In this document: one piece after another, positions 49,825 through 62,480 of the stretch
Layout of the letters: each line of letters begins with the position of its first letter
How positions within the stretch are numbered: position 1 is the stretch's first letter
NCBI GenBank assembly: GCA_016748015.1
Contig: JAAOMT010000128.1
Coordinates: forward strand, 689,538-753,537
DNA: 64,000 bases
Source: Geosiphon pyriformis
Lineage: Eukaryota > Glomeromycota > Glomeromycetes > Archaeosporales > Geosiphonaceae
Direction of reading: 5' to 3'
Program-made: the position numbers and the translations under genes
Notes under the pieces: generated by a model
Database searches by the model: none
Told to the model about the DNA's origin: nothing
What the model saw: the letters and a program-made list of their open reading frames with translations, nothing else

Positions 49825-51122
49825 TCATATAGCAACAACCAAAATTAACAGGATAAATAAGATAGCGATCAGGATTGTAATCCAACAAGTGGATTTAGAC
49901 TCTAGAATTGGAGGAATAAATGAATATTAGAAAAAAGAATTGCTTTAAGATAGAAGTTGAAAATAGGGGAATTAGTAACCTTCATTTTTTTTGATGATAT
50001 ATGCAACTTTGCGCATTGCCTTGTTCAATCGGCTTTGAGTATCATCTACATGGTGACCAAAGTCCTCCAGTAACCTGTGTAGTATCACGTCAGTAACTTT
50101 TTGTTTAGAATCCATGGAAAAAAAGCCAAGAGTGGGAGTCGAAATAAATGATTATACGAACACATTTTGGTTGTCTATTTCATTCCCAATTGTGGTGGCA
50201 ATACCATGAATATTCCGAGCAGTCCCATATAGAGATTCTAGTTGACCATCTTGCTCTTCGATTAGAATCTGATGATATGTCGGTAATATATTAATCATAA
50301 ATAATCGATCTTTCTTGATGTTACTTTCCAATATGATAATATACAAACGGCCTGTTGATGTGACTCGTTTTCAATAAACCTTTGATTATCCATCTCGATT
50401 TCTTCAAAATGTTCTCGTGATTTATAATCATTTAAGGCAGAAATGGTTCGCACGCCTTGAAATAATTCCTGCGAATTAAAAAGCTATTAGCAGGCCAAAA
50501 AATGGGCCAAAATTTTGTCCCAATTTGAACAAAATAGAAAGGTACCTGCCGATCGTTTTTTTGAGGAGCCGAAATTGTTATTTGTATTTCCTAAATAATG
50601 ATTCAAGAGAGAAGCAATTCTGAAATGGTATCTCAAGAATATATGCGTCTTAAAACTTGCACAAACCTTTAATTGTTGCCTTATCCCATCAACAAAACTT
50701 TGACGCGAATTCAAGTCTTCTCTCGTTAAAAGGAACTTTGAAGGATTAAGCTGTACGACTTGTAATTAATTTCAACGAAATCAAGGAATGTTTAAGAAAT
50801 AGATATTAAATGAACTTTTGGCTATAAAATGGACAGATTGAGAAATTAGAAAGGATATTAATTGTTTCTTCCAAATCATCTAGATCAGTTGTGATGCCCT
50901 GGGTAATCGCTCTCAAATCTTCTTCAGTCCTTTGGAGTTCTTCATTATACCGCGAAGATACGGTATTATAAATGCGTTTCCAACTTTGAAAAAGGTTACT
51001 TAAATTGGCCATATTTTCCTCGACATCTCTGAAATACAAAAGAAATATTAAATTTGAAGAAGAGAATGATCAAAATATAGACCTTACTCTTTGACAACGA
51101 AAAAGGGATCTTCTGAACTCAT
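49825..51122 (-). CDS. SNARE, syntaxin-6/Tlg1 family
   Basis: Eight exons: 51088-51122, 50859-51028, 50667-50761, 50546-50590, 50349-50468, 50162-50268, 49980-50074, 49825-49901, giving 247 residues (human syntaxin-6 255). The start MSSEDPFFVVKE matches the family. An N-terminal three-helix domain holds LFQSWKR and DLDDLEETIKVVQLNPSKF. The SNARE motif covers about 150-215 (IEEQDGQLESLYGTARNI with the central Gln layer, VLLEDFGHHVDDTQSRL). A C-terminal membrane anchor of about 20 residues ends the protein. As a Qc-SNARE it would act in endosome-to-trans-Golgi fusion. Intron 2 is a U12-type AT-AC intron. The gene starts about 130 bases inside the island before the AT-rich compartment. Confidence 0.92.
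50762..50858 (-). other. U12-type AT-AC intron in syntaxin-6 homolog
   Basis: On the minus strand the intron begins ATATCCTTT, carries TTCCTTGAT with the branch adenine at 50,781, and ends in AC 19 bases later. Length 97 bases. It joins ATT A to AA GTC, giving EETIKVVQLNPSKF, which aligns with human EETISIVEANPRKF. The only GT-AG alternative inserts a non-conserved segment. Confidence 0.92.
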
Positions 51123-53289
51123 TAGGGTGTCCTTAAAAGAAAGCTCAGCGTCAAATTAGTAGAGATTCACACAAAATTGTTCATACATTTCAAGACATTT
51201 AGCCATTTGCACTTATTAACCCACGTGCCTTGTCCATTGACCATCTTTAATCTGATATTTATGAATTTAAATTTAAAAAATGTAATAGACAATATTGAAG
51301 TTTTATTATTATTTAAAATAATATAGAACATTAATGTTAAATATATTAATAAAATAAAAATTGTAAATTATTTATTATTATTATTGGGCATTTACAAATG
51401 TAACTATTATAATACTTTTTATATGTAATCAGTTATCTAAACTAATTAAAGCCAACTATATATTATTTAATATATTATTAAAACCAACAGAATTAACAAA
51501 TCTTAAAGTGACAAAATACTTGAACTTTTAACATCAAAAATTATGTAATTACTATTAAAAATTAAATTTTTTTTATATTTTATATGTAATTTAATATTCA
51601 AAATTTAAATACTTTTTTTATAAATTACAATTAAATTGCAAATAAGATTTATAACATATAAATTAAAATTAATCTTTTAAACTTATATATAGTCACAACT
51701 AAAACAAAGAGTAAAAAAGATATAAATATTACTTTTTTTATAATAACTATTAAAATTTTAACAAAAAAAGTATTTTTTATTGTAAAAACAGCTAAATAAA
51801 ATATCTTAAAGACATTATTACTTATAAAATAATTAAAAATCAAATATAACATAAATTAATCAATTATATATTAAAAATTATTAGATAATATAATATTAGA
51901 AATTTTAATAATAACTTAAAAAAAATATAAAAATCAGTAAAAAATTCAGAAATCTATATTATAAAAATTTATATATATATAATAACAGCATTAAAAACAG
52001 AAAAATAAGAATTTTTTTATTTAATTTGTTTTAAATAACTTTAATAGTTAAAAATTTAATACTTAAAACAAATAAAATTTTTTATTGATTATTTACTATT
52101 TAAATACATAAATTTATATTTATCTTATTAAAATTATTTACTGTTAATTAATACAAATAATATTTATACATAAAATTAATTTTTAAATTATTTATTAAAA
52201 AAACAAAAAACATTAAAATAAACTGATTATTATATTAAAAAAATTAAATACTAAATATTATTAATTGTTATTATTTGAATCTTTATTTATTAAACAAAAA
52301 ACTTAATTATTAAAATTTTTAAATTAAAAAAATTTTTAAATTACAATACTAATTAACAACATTAATTTATAGATTAATATATTATATAATTATTTATAAT
52401 AGTGTTTTTTTAAAAAACTTGAAAATTTTTAATAACAGATTAATTAACAATTTAATTTTTTAATTTTATTACTATTATTATTATTATTATTATTATTTTA
52501 TAAATAGCCAAAAAAACCAAAAACTTAAAAAAATAACAATTATTTTTTTTGTTATTATTATATTAAATTTTTTTGGTATTCCAAATAAGATTTTGAAAAA
52601 AATTTTAGCAATAATAATTAATTTTTTTTTTAATATAAATAACAATAATAATAAAATTTTTTTAAAATAAATCAAAATTAATTATTAATTATATTATTAA
52701 AAATAACAAAACAAGACATATTTTTAAATATGTTTTTATTTAATCAATTTGTTAAATTACTTAATCTTAAAAATTAAGTTAATTAAATAAAAACTGAATA
52801 AATTTTTTTTTGTTTTTTAATGTTGTTTTTAATAATATTTAAAAAACAATTACCAATTGTTAAAGATTTGTTAAGTAAATAATTTCTATTTTAATATTTA
52901 ATGTTTTTATTAAAATTAAAATAACTTATATTAAGAATGTATTTTAATTTTAACATGATTTTTTTAATTTGCATTTAACCACCAAAAATAATATTAAACT
53001 TTTTTGTATAAAGTTTATATTTTAAACTTCTTTAAATATTGTTATATAAATTAAGTTTAATAATTTACTTTTTTTTATTTTAAAAATTATAAAGTTTTTT
53101 GTAGTTTTTTTTGAATTTTTTTTTTAACTATTGTTTTTTATAATGTCTTTTTTATTATTGTTTTTAATAATATTAAAATTGTTTTTTTTAAATTAATGTT
53201 TACTAATTTGTAATTTTATATTATTTTTATTTTAAGTTTTTTTATTATTAAAATTATTTTTACTTTTTAGTTTTTTTTTATTTTTTTAT
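51123..53289. repeat. Syntaxin 5' flank, then AT-rich repeat
   Basis: The first 130 bases are the 5' flank of the syntaxin gene. From about 51,250 composition drops abruptly to very AT-rich repeat DNA. Segments at 51,640-52,100 and 52,440-52,680, including a (TTA)n tract at 52,462-52,497, match segments of 230-1,140 near the left edge. No gene can be supported. Confidence 0.6.
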
Positions 53290-55255
53290 TTTTATAAATA
53301 CAGTTTAACTACTATTTAATATATAGAAACAAAACAAGTAAATCAAACTAAATATGGCTTATGCACTTTCTACATATGATTAGTCATTTAAACCAATTAA
53401 AACAATACTATACACTTATAAAAATCTTTGTACTATTGTCTAATCCAGAAAAAAACAAACAAGGTCTATATAAATCAAAACTAATAGCAAAAGATTTAAT
53501 AATACCTAACAAACAAACCACTTTTTTAGACAAAAAATTGGACAAACCACATGACAAATTAAACACCACATTTATATAACTAACTAGGCCACTCTTTTTC
53601 ATATTTACTCTAAACTTAGATTTTAATAATTATAATCTACTATAATACTTATTAGCCAAATGACAAACAAAATTAATTACTATTAACACTGTTTTTTTTT
53701 TATCTTTAAAAACAGATACTGTTTCCTTAACCCATTTCTTAAGAACAAAGTCTTAATACAATACTATATATACACCAACATTTAAAACATCCAAAGAAAA
53801 AGTGTACAATACTAAAAATAATAATAAAAAACAATCTTCTGCCAAGAACTTTCACAGTTCAACATAATCAGAAAGAATATTAGAGTATATAAGAACATCT
53901 TTAAAGCAAGTAAAAGCATAATCAGGCAGCTCAATATCATCACACATCAAGCACAAAATGTCCAAATAATTCTTATTATATAGTCTTTTATAAACAGCAA
54001 TTAACAATTTTCTGTGGATGGTTTTTATCAAATATGTAAACAAAACAGCTAATTTCTTACTGGTAAATTCAATCAACATGTAAAAATCTGAATGCCAAAC
54101 TAAAGCAGTATAATTCTAATTAATATACTAAATAAACAAATTATTTAAAATATCTGCACCAAAATCTGCTTTCTATAGAGCTTAATAAACAGTTTAATAA
54201 ATATTATAAACAAAATAGTGTGTATTATCTAAAACTACTTGACTATTTACTATAAAAATTTTTTTATAAACTCCAATAAAAAGAGCCAAATATAATTACA
54301 CCACAACACAAATAAAAGCATTTATCTGATCATTATTAATGTTTTTCAAATAATTTTTTACTTTTACTTACTTTACAGAAATATTCTTTAACCTAATCAA
54401 ATTAGTCACATAATATTTTTTTACTTAACACTTATTCTGAAAATCAGATTAACAAAATTTACATTCCAACAAATACACATCCAAAGCTGCTTGGCTATCT
54501 ATATGCAAAACTACTAAGCAAGATGAAAAAACACATTTTAAGACCAAAGCAATTACATACAATTCTATTAATATTAAAGACAATAAACTATACACTCTAA
54601 TATTTACACTTATCCTAATATCAAAAAAATAAGCTGCTGTTTACTTGTTACTTCCACTATATCCAGATTTTTTAATAAACTATTAATATAAACATTAATC
54701 ACTTCAGCTTATATTTCATACAAATATTTACAAACACCTAAAAACTTATTTAAGCAAAAAAAATTTAAACAGTTCTTAATAACAGCATTTTTATTAAACA
54801 CTACAGAAAGATTGCTCATATATACCAAAGTTTTCTTAAATTATAGAGATATTAGACCTCTTAAACTTAATTTTTTTTAATACCAAAAAGTTTTTCAATC
54901 TATAACTTAATTATGTTTGTTTAGTAAACTATCTCCAAAGACAAAATTAAAATATTTTAAGGAATATATCACATTAAAATAATAAGTATTTTCCAATATT
55001 CTGGACATTAGAAAGTGGCCAGATTTATAAAACACATTAGGCAAATTATTAGCCAAAAAAATTTTGGTATCCAAAAAAATTTTCATAATATTTGCCAAAA
55101 AATTATTCTTTAGATCAACTTTCAACTTAACTGAATATTATAAAAAATTCAAAAATGCCTATTCTAAAACTTACAAATCTAAAACACAGTGTTTAAACAA
55201 TTAACCAAGAATTCCAATAGTATTAGAAAATCTAATTACTGAAGTTATTTTTGTT
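53290..55255 (-). mobile_element. AT-converted LINE relic, 5'-truncated
   Basis: On the minus strand this block matches LINE ORF2 from about 12,440 to its end. The segment at 55,125-54,907 matches the SPVNNFL to FGDRLF region, 54,079-53,852 the CLLCHKMELLDHVFTC zinc-finger region, and 53,602-53,408 the C-terminus. The 3' UTR is recognisable at 53,410-53,290 and ends near an AT tail. Cys residues of the zinc finger are partly kept, but stops from CAG/TGG changes are frequent. The 5' end is truncated and abuts the retropepsin-dUTPase relic at about 55,255, in the same orientation. Confidence 0.8.
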
Positions 55256-57000
55256 TCAGCTTATGTTTAATCTTAAAAAATTTGTTTGTTTTATTTTGTA
55301 ATATAATTGTAATATCTTTAGTATATTTTGTATCTATAACTTTTCTTCTAATAATGATTTTTTTGCTTGTTAATAATAATTGTAAAGTAATTTGTATTAT
55401 TGCTTTTAGTAGAATTTTAAAAACAATTTTAAAATTAATTTTAGTTAAAGATTTTGGTTAAAAGATTAAAGTATTTTTTTCTGAATATTATAAGTCATAT
55501 TTAACATCAATATTATAAGCTTTTTCTGGCTTAATTTTTTAACTATTGTTATTAAAGTATTTCAATTACAATATTAATTAATGTTTAATTAAGTAGATTA
55601 GTATTGTTAACAGTTTTTTTTGATTCAGGTTTTCCAAATTTGATTTTGTATTTATTATTTTCAATAGATAATAATATGTTAAAAGCACAATATTTTAAAC
55701 ACTATTAGTTATTACATAACATGAAATATTTTTTACATAATTAAATGTTCATTTGTTTTAATCATTAAATTTGAATTTTTTTGAAAAGATAGATGTAACT
55801 AGCAATTTAATGATACTTTTTTATTTTATTTTCATAGTTGTATTTAGTAATTTCAAAAATATACTCAATATATTCAGCTTCTTTTATTTAGTAAATATTT
55901 TTTTGGGTGGCTCTATTAATTAAAACTATAATGAGATCATAAATTATTTTAGCATTATGTAAATAATAACAAAGTTTATTAAAAGTACTGTTGTATATTG
56001 TGTTAAAAAATGTTTTTTTTCTGACTTTTTTAGAAATTGATAAAACATATTAACAAATTTAATTGCATACTCTTTCTCTTATTGCAATATTAATTTAGTT
56101 GTATTCTTTAAGCAGTAATTTTCTACATGTAAAATAATATGTGTTGTTCTATTTTCTATTTTATTTTAGGCTGCCAAATTATTTTTAGTAACAGATTTTA
56201 CAGTAATAACAGATATAAGTTTTATATTTCTTTTCAAGCAATATGTAAACTTTTATAAATAAAAGCTTTTTGTTATAATTTTTGTATTTAAGTAGAATAT
56301 AAAATAATTGCTTTTTTGGTTCTAGTTTTAAATATAAGACATATTAATTATTAACTGATTTAATTACAAAAATAGATTGTTAACTAGTCTTTTTAGTCCA
56401 TAGTATTATTGATTATAATATGAATGTTTTGAATAACTGCTTTGTTTTTTCAGTCTAATTTAATATTAATTCAAGAATTATATAAGTCTTAGTAATTGGT
56501 TTTTTTTCTTTTTTAAATTTAAACACTATGACTTTTTAAGATTGTTTGTTAAAAGTATTACAAATAGCAGCTACTCAAGTATATTATTCTTGATATAAAA
56601 TCCTTGATTTTTAAGTTTCTTAATTTAAATTTGCATTGGCTTTGAGAAGTTAATTATTTCTAATTAGAGCTTGGTATTGAGATGTATTTATGACTAAAAT
56701 CTTGATTAAAATAGTAATTTTATTAATTGTAAAGAGAAATTGTTAATTTTTCTAACTAAAATCTTTTTTATACTATCTGCTATAATAATAATAGTCTGGA
56801 CTAGTCTATTAATACTATGATTAAGTTGTTGTATTAATTGATAAGTAATAATACTTCTAGCAGATTTATTGTTTAAAATTAAATAAATTGGTTTTTTTTT
56901 TACTTCAGCTTTTATATATATTGTTGTAATTGTTTTTTGTTTTATAATAACTATATTGCTAAGCAAAAATGGTAATTTATTTGCTTCAAATTCGAATAGA
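55255..57000 (-). mobile_element. Retropepsin-dUTPase retroelement relic
   Basis: The minus-strand frame at 56,966-56,706 resembles a retroviral-type aspartic protease: PIYLILNNKSA, where the catalytic D(S/T)G has become NNK, then SIITYQLI, and ADS before the second strand. The following stretch (about 56,700-56,590) keeps a TSQYQALI segment I recall after the protease in Glomeromycotina polyproteins. At about 55,360-55,280 the frame reads VIDTKYTKDITIILQN, the dUTPase GVIDxxYTGD motif. All is shot through with stops. Gag and RT were not identified. The dUTPase stops where the LINE relic begins. Confidence 0.65.
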
Positions 57001-57439
57001 AAAATATTAGAAAAATTGGTATTTTCAGCAATTCTGACTGGTAAAATTATGTAATTATTAAAAAAGATTTATCTTGGTACTGCAATTTCATTTTCAAAAA
57101 GTGCAGTTTGTTAAAAATTTGATTCTTTTGATATTGTGAGATAATTAGATTAAGTGTAGTAATACATGGGCTTTTGTTCAGCTAAGTTTTAAAAAACCAA
57201 TTAATTATTTAGGTTTATTTTGTTGTTATTAAAAAACTGATTTTATGATGTAAATTGGTTTTGTCAAACCAATTTTTTAGTAAGTACTTAATATTATTAA
57301 GTGAATAATATAAAGCAGATAGCTCTAAAGAAAATTGTATTTTAAGATAAGATTAAGATACATTGTCTTAAAAAGAAAAGCTTTTCTTTTATATAACTTA
57401 TTATAATATTAGTATATGAATTTTAACTTTTTTTTTGTT

Positions 57440-57720
57440 ATGATTTTAACAAATTAAAAATATATTTTAATAAATTACAAGTTATTTCTACAAATCATTA
57501 ATTATTTTGTTAAACTATTAAAATATTTTACAAATTTTTAAATATTACAGAGTTTAGATTATTATATTTATATATTATATAAATCAAATTATTAATTGAA
57601 TAGTAATATTTAATAATATGATTAAATAATAAGTAATAATTAAAATAATAAGTAATAATTAAAATAATAATAATATATGCTAATTAATACTAAAAATTAT
57701 AAAGAGAATTTTATGTTATT
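57440..57720. repeat. AT-rich noncoding repeat (inverted copy)
   Basis: The reverse complement of this segment matches the first 280 bases of the repeats at 6,590 and 61,530. It lies about 470 bases beyond the 5' side of the retropepsin relic, on the side where a 5' LTR or leader would be expected for a minus-strand element. Confidence 0.55.
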
Positions 57721-60700
57721 TATTAACTAAATTTTACTGGTAACTATATCAAATAAATATGTTCTAAATAGTAGAATTGTAATTATTTTATTAATTTAAA
57801 TTATTTCCAAGTTTTTTGCATTATTTTTAGATAGTTAATAAGTAGAATAATAGTTTTTATAGAACTAAAATTTTGGTTTTTATATTTAGTCTTTCTTAAT
57901 TTTTTTTAGATTTCAGTAGTAATTAATCTGATAATTCAGAGTAAAAATAAGAAAATTTTTTGTACAATTCTTTTTTTTAATTTAATTATATATGATTAAT
58001 CTAATTTATTGTGTAATAAAATTATAAGATTATTTATATATTTAAAGTTTATAATTTTTTCTTTGATATTAATTTTTTTTTGGCTAAGTTAGATTGAAAA
58101 ACTATTTGTACTATGATTTCAATTGGTATTTTAAATGCTATTTTTAGATTAATCATAATAAAAATAAAAGATTTTAATATTAATATTTAATTTTTAGAGT
58201 ATTAAAAATCAAATCTAGTATTGTTTAAATGTATTTATTCTAGTAAAATTCTTTGATTGTTATTAAAAAAACATTTAAAATTTAGTTTTTGTTAAAAGTA
58301 TATAAATTGTTTGTTAGTGTTTTTAGTGTTTGTAAAATTTTGTTTTATGCTTTAGAATCTGAATAATTTCCAAGTTAAATTGCCTTTTTTAATAGTTTAA
58401 GCTAAAATTAACAATCAAAACATTATTGTAATTAATAAAAAATTAAATAATTCTTATATAAATAAGTATTAATCTGTATAAAATATTGTTTTTGTTCTTC
58501 TTATATTGAACAAAATTTCTAATAATAATCTTGAAATTCTTATAAAAAGTTTAAAAAATTGTATTTAGCAACTTTTTTAATTATTTTTAAGAGTGTTTTC
58601 CAATTTTAACTTTTTTTGGCCATTTTATTTTGTATATTTGCTTTAGTAATTATTATAGATAAATTAGATATATGATGATAATATTTGGTGCTCAAAATTT
58701 GGGTTTTTAGAAAGCTTTTAAAGGTTTTCTTTTGGTTGACTTGTTTAGTGTATCAGTATTATCAGTCTCTAAAGATTTTTTTAATTGATGTAAATTTATT
58801 TATAGAGTTTTTTAGTTATAAGGCACAAAAAAATGGTTTTGCAGTGTTGTAACTTTGTATATATAAGCTATTTTTTCTGAGCTAGTTGAACATAGTTACA
58901 GTGTTTTTTTGCCCTTTTGGTAAGCTAACAAAATAATATTAATATCCAATCTTAGAGGAAGCTTCTTTTTTTTACCAGGCTATTACAAAGTCTATTTTTA
59001 AACAATTAATTTTTTTATATTGCTGTTCTACAAGAGAAAATAAAAAAAAATAAAAAAAAAATAAAAGAGGAGAAATTAGTATCATTAATTGCCATAATTA
59101 AAAGTAATTGGTTCAAGTTATAATGATTCAAGATGGTTTTATATTAAGAACATCTGACTAAAAATAAAAGTAAGAACAAGATTAATTCAACTAAAACATA
59201 CAAATATAAGAATCATATAGATATGAATTTTGGGTTTTTAATATTTTTTTATTTTAGTAATATAAGATATAAGATGTAACAAAAGATATATAGTAAATAT
59301 AGGTAGAAAAAAGTTAATTCTTGTTTATTTGTCTGTCTTTTTATCTTCTATAACTACTCTTTTTTATACATTTCTTTTAGTTTTATAAAACTGCTTTTGA
59401 TTATTTTGTTATTGCTAATTATTGCTTGCTATTTTTGTTATTGCTTTATTTTTCTATATTATTACTAGTTATTCTAAGTTTAACTAGTTTTTTTGTGCTA
59501 TATTATATTCTTGTATTTTGTATTATGTTATTCTGAGTTATTATACATTATTCTGTATTATTTCATGTTATTTTGTGTTATTTTATGTTATTATATTTTG
59601 ATCATGTTTTTTCATAACTTGAATTGGTTTTTTATTTAGGTAACAGTAGTTATTTTTTGAGAATTTACAGATATTTGAATAAGAAAAACTATAGGTTCTG
59701 GTTTTAATTTACTTAAAAATTTATTTATTTTTGGTATATTGTTTTCAGGTTTAAATTTAAATTCAGATTTAAATTTAGATTTAAATTCTCAAATGGCTTG
59801 AAAGTTTGATTGTAAAGGTAGTAGATTTAAGAATTACAAAAAATATTTCTCTAAAATAAATTTTTTAAAGAGTTTTTCTTTGAATAAAATATGAACATAA
59901 TTAAGAATTTAAAAAATTGTTTTTATGATAAATAAAGATACAATTCTTAATATTATGTTTTAATTATCTGATAATAGATAATAAGATAAGACTTTTGATA
60001 ATATAATCTAAAGTTTTTTATATAATAAAATTAGTATTTGCTATTAATTTATATATTTTTAATAGAGTATTTATATTGAGATTTTTGGTTTTTGTTGTTT
60101 ATTTTAGTTATTGTTTTTTCTTTTATTTTTGTTAAATGTAAATAAAAAACTTTGCCAAATGTATTTTTTAATTTTTTAGTATATTTGTATCAAAGTTATT
60201 AAAAATAATTGTGTATTAAGTAATATAATATGTTGAATTGATTTTTAATATAGGTTTTATTTTTGTTCTTAAAATTTTGGGCTTTGTTTAAATAGATATT
60301 GAATTTAATAATACACATAGTAGTTAAAAATTAATTTAGCTAAAAAACAATTATTAAGTAATCTCAATTTTTCTTAAAATATAAATTTTAGCTAAAAAAA
60401 TTAGAAGTTGTTGTTAGTTTTATTACTTTGATCTATTGATTTATGTAATTAATTATTGCTAGAATTTAAATAGCTTGGATAGATTAAAATTAAACTTTAA
60501 AGTAGATACTAAATATTACAAAAAAGTTTTCTTTAGAGATTGTACTATAATTAATTTCTTATACAGTCTTAGATTAAATAATAATACAAAAAATTATCAA
60601 CTTTTAATATGATTATAAGTAGATTAGTCTTAATAAGTATTATTTTTAATTTATGTTAAATTCTCATTTAATAAATTATTATTATTTTCTTATTTTAGGA

Positions 60701-61489
60701 CTTAAAAATTAACTTAATGAGTTTTTCTTAACTTTTAACAAGTATTAAATAATTTTCTTTAATAAATACTTTTTATTTAATTTAATATGTTGTATAATAT
60801 TTATGTTACTGTTGATAACTACTGTTATACTAATCTTCTAAAAAGAATTTTTGTAATATTTTTATATTTTTATTTGTGTTTTTTTTTAAAACTTTTATAG
60901 AGATATTTTTTTTATCTTATATTAATATCAAACATTTGTATTTCTTTGTTTATAATAAAGTAGTACTTTATTTTTAATAAATTTAAAAAAAATTAAATAA
61001 GAAAAAGTAAAATTTAATAAAATTAGTATTCAAAAATAATCTTAATTAGAAATTATTTTTTCAAAACATAAAAAAATTGTTCCGAATTTTTAAATTGTTT
61101 GTTAATTTTGGCCAAAGTATTATTACAAGTAAATTTTATGTGATTGTATATAATTAATATTTTTCTAACATGTTCTTAATTTTGTTAAGTTTGAGTTTTA
61201 TCTGTATTCTGTTATTATATTATGTATTTTATTGTTTTTATTAATAGAAAATGACAATAAAAATTTGGTAGTCTTTTTTTTTTCTTTTTTGAGCTTTTTA
61301 TTAAGACTTGAATTACAAAAAGGAAAGATTTCTAATTCTATTAATTTTATTATTAATAAATATTATAATACAAAGTTAAAAAAACACACTTTCTAATTTT
61401 TTTTGGAATTATAATTTAATTTTATTTAATTAACTTGTTATTTGTTTATTCTTTTTTTTAGTTAAAAAACTATTATATATATATTTTTT

Positions 61490-62480
61490 AAATTATATAT
61501 AATTATTGTTATTAGTAGAATTTAGTTAATAAATTAACATGAAATTATTTTTATAATTTTTATTATCAATTAGCATATTAGTATTGTTTTAATTATTACT
61601 TATTATGTAATTATATTATTAAATACTATTATTTAATTAATAACTTAATTTATATAATACACAAATGAAATAATTAGATTATGCAATATTTCGAATTTTA
61701 TAACAGTCAAAAATTCACCAAAAGTTATAGAATTTTGTGAAATAATTCAATAGTTTACTAAAATAATTTATAATTTATAATTCATAGAAACAATTTATAG
61801 TTTACTAAAATGTATCTTTGGTTTATCAAAATAATAGTAAAGAAAAAAGTACAAGTTTAAAAACTAGTACAATAACAAATTGTATAAAAGAAAAGCTTTT
61901 CTCTTTAAGAAAATATATTTTACCAAAGAATAATAATCTTAGCTAAAATTAACTTTATTAAAAATATCTTTCTTTAGTATTTATACAAATTGTTTCAATA
62001 AAAATTATATTAAAAAACAACAAAATTTATAATTTTATTTACTTAAAATTCTCCAAATTCTGATTAATGTTTTGAAATTTATTAACTATTAATTTTAATA
62101 AATCATTAGTAATTTCAAACTTAAACAGAAGATAATTTTCGTAACAAAATTTTTTTTTTATTTAGTATAATTATTAGAGTAGCTTACAAATAAAATTTTT
62201 GTAGAAGAGTTAACTTTTCTAACAAAGTAACTACACATTTTAGTAAGCTTCCAAATAAACATTTCTTAAAAAAAAATTAATTTTTATCATAAAATAACTA
62301 TATAAGTAACTAATATAAAATTGGTTATTTTATTTATAAGTCTAACAGTTTAAATTATAAAAGATAATTTGAAAATAAATTCAGTTATTAGAAATTTAAC
62401 AGCTTTTAATAATTGTAAATTCGCAACAAAATAACAGTAACAATATTTAAAAAAAAAGACCAAAAATCTTTAATAATATT
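61490..62480. repeat. AT-rich noncoding repeat (copy 2)
   Basis: Matches 6,470-7,490 over about 1 kb in the same orientation, with shared blocks such as AAATTATTTTTATAATTTTTATTA and CTTACAAATAAAA. Conservation of scattered C and G positions shows true common origin and not just shared composition. Confidence 0.65.
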
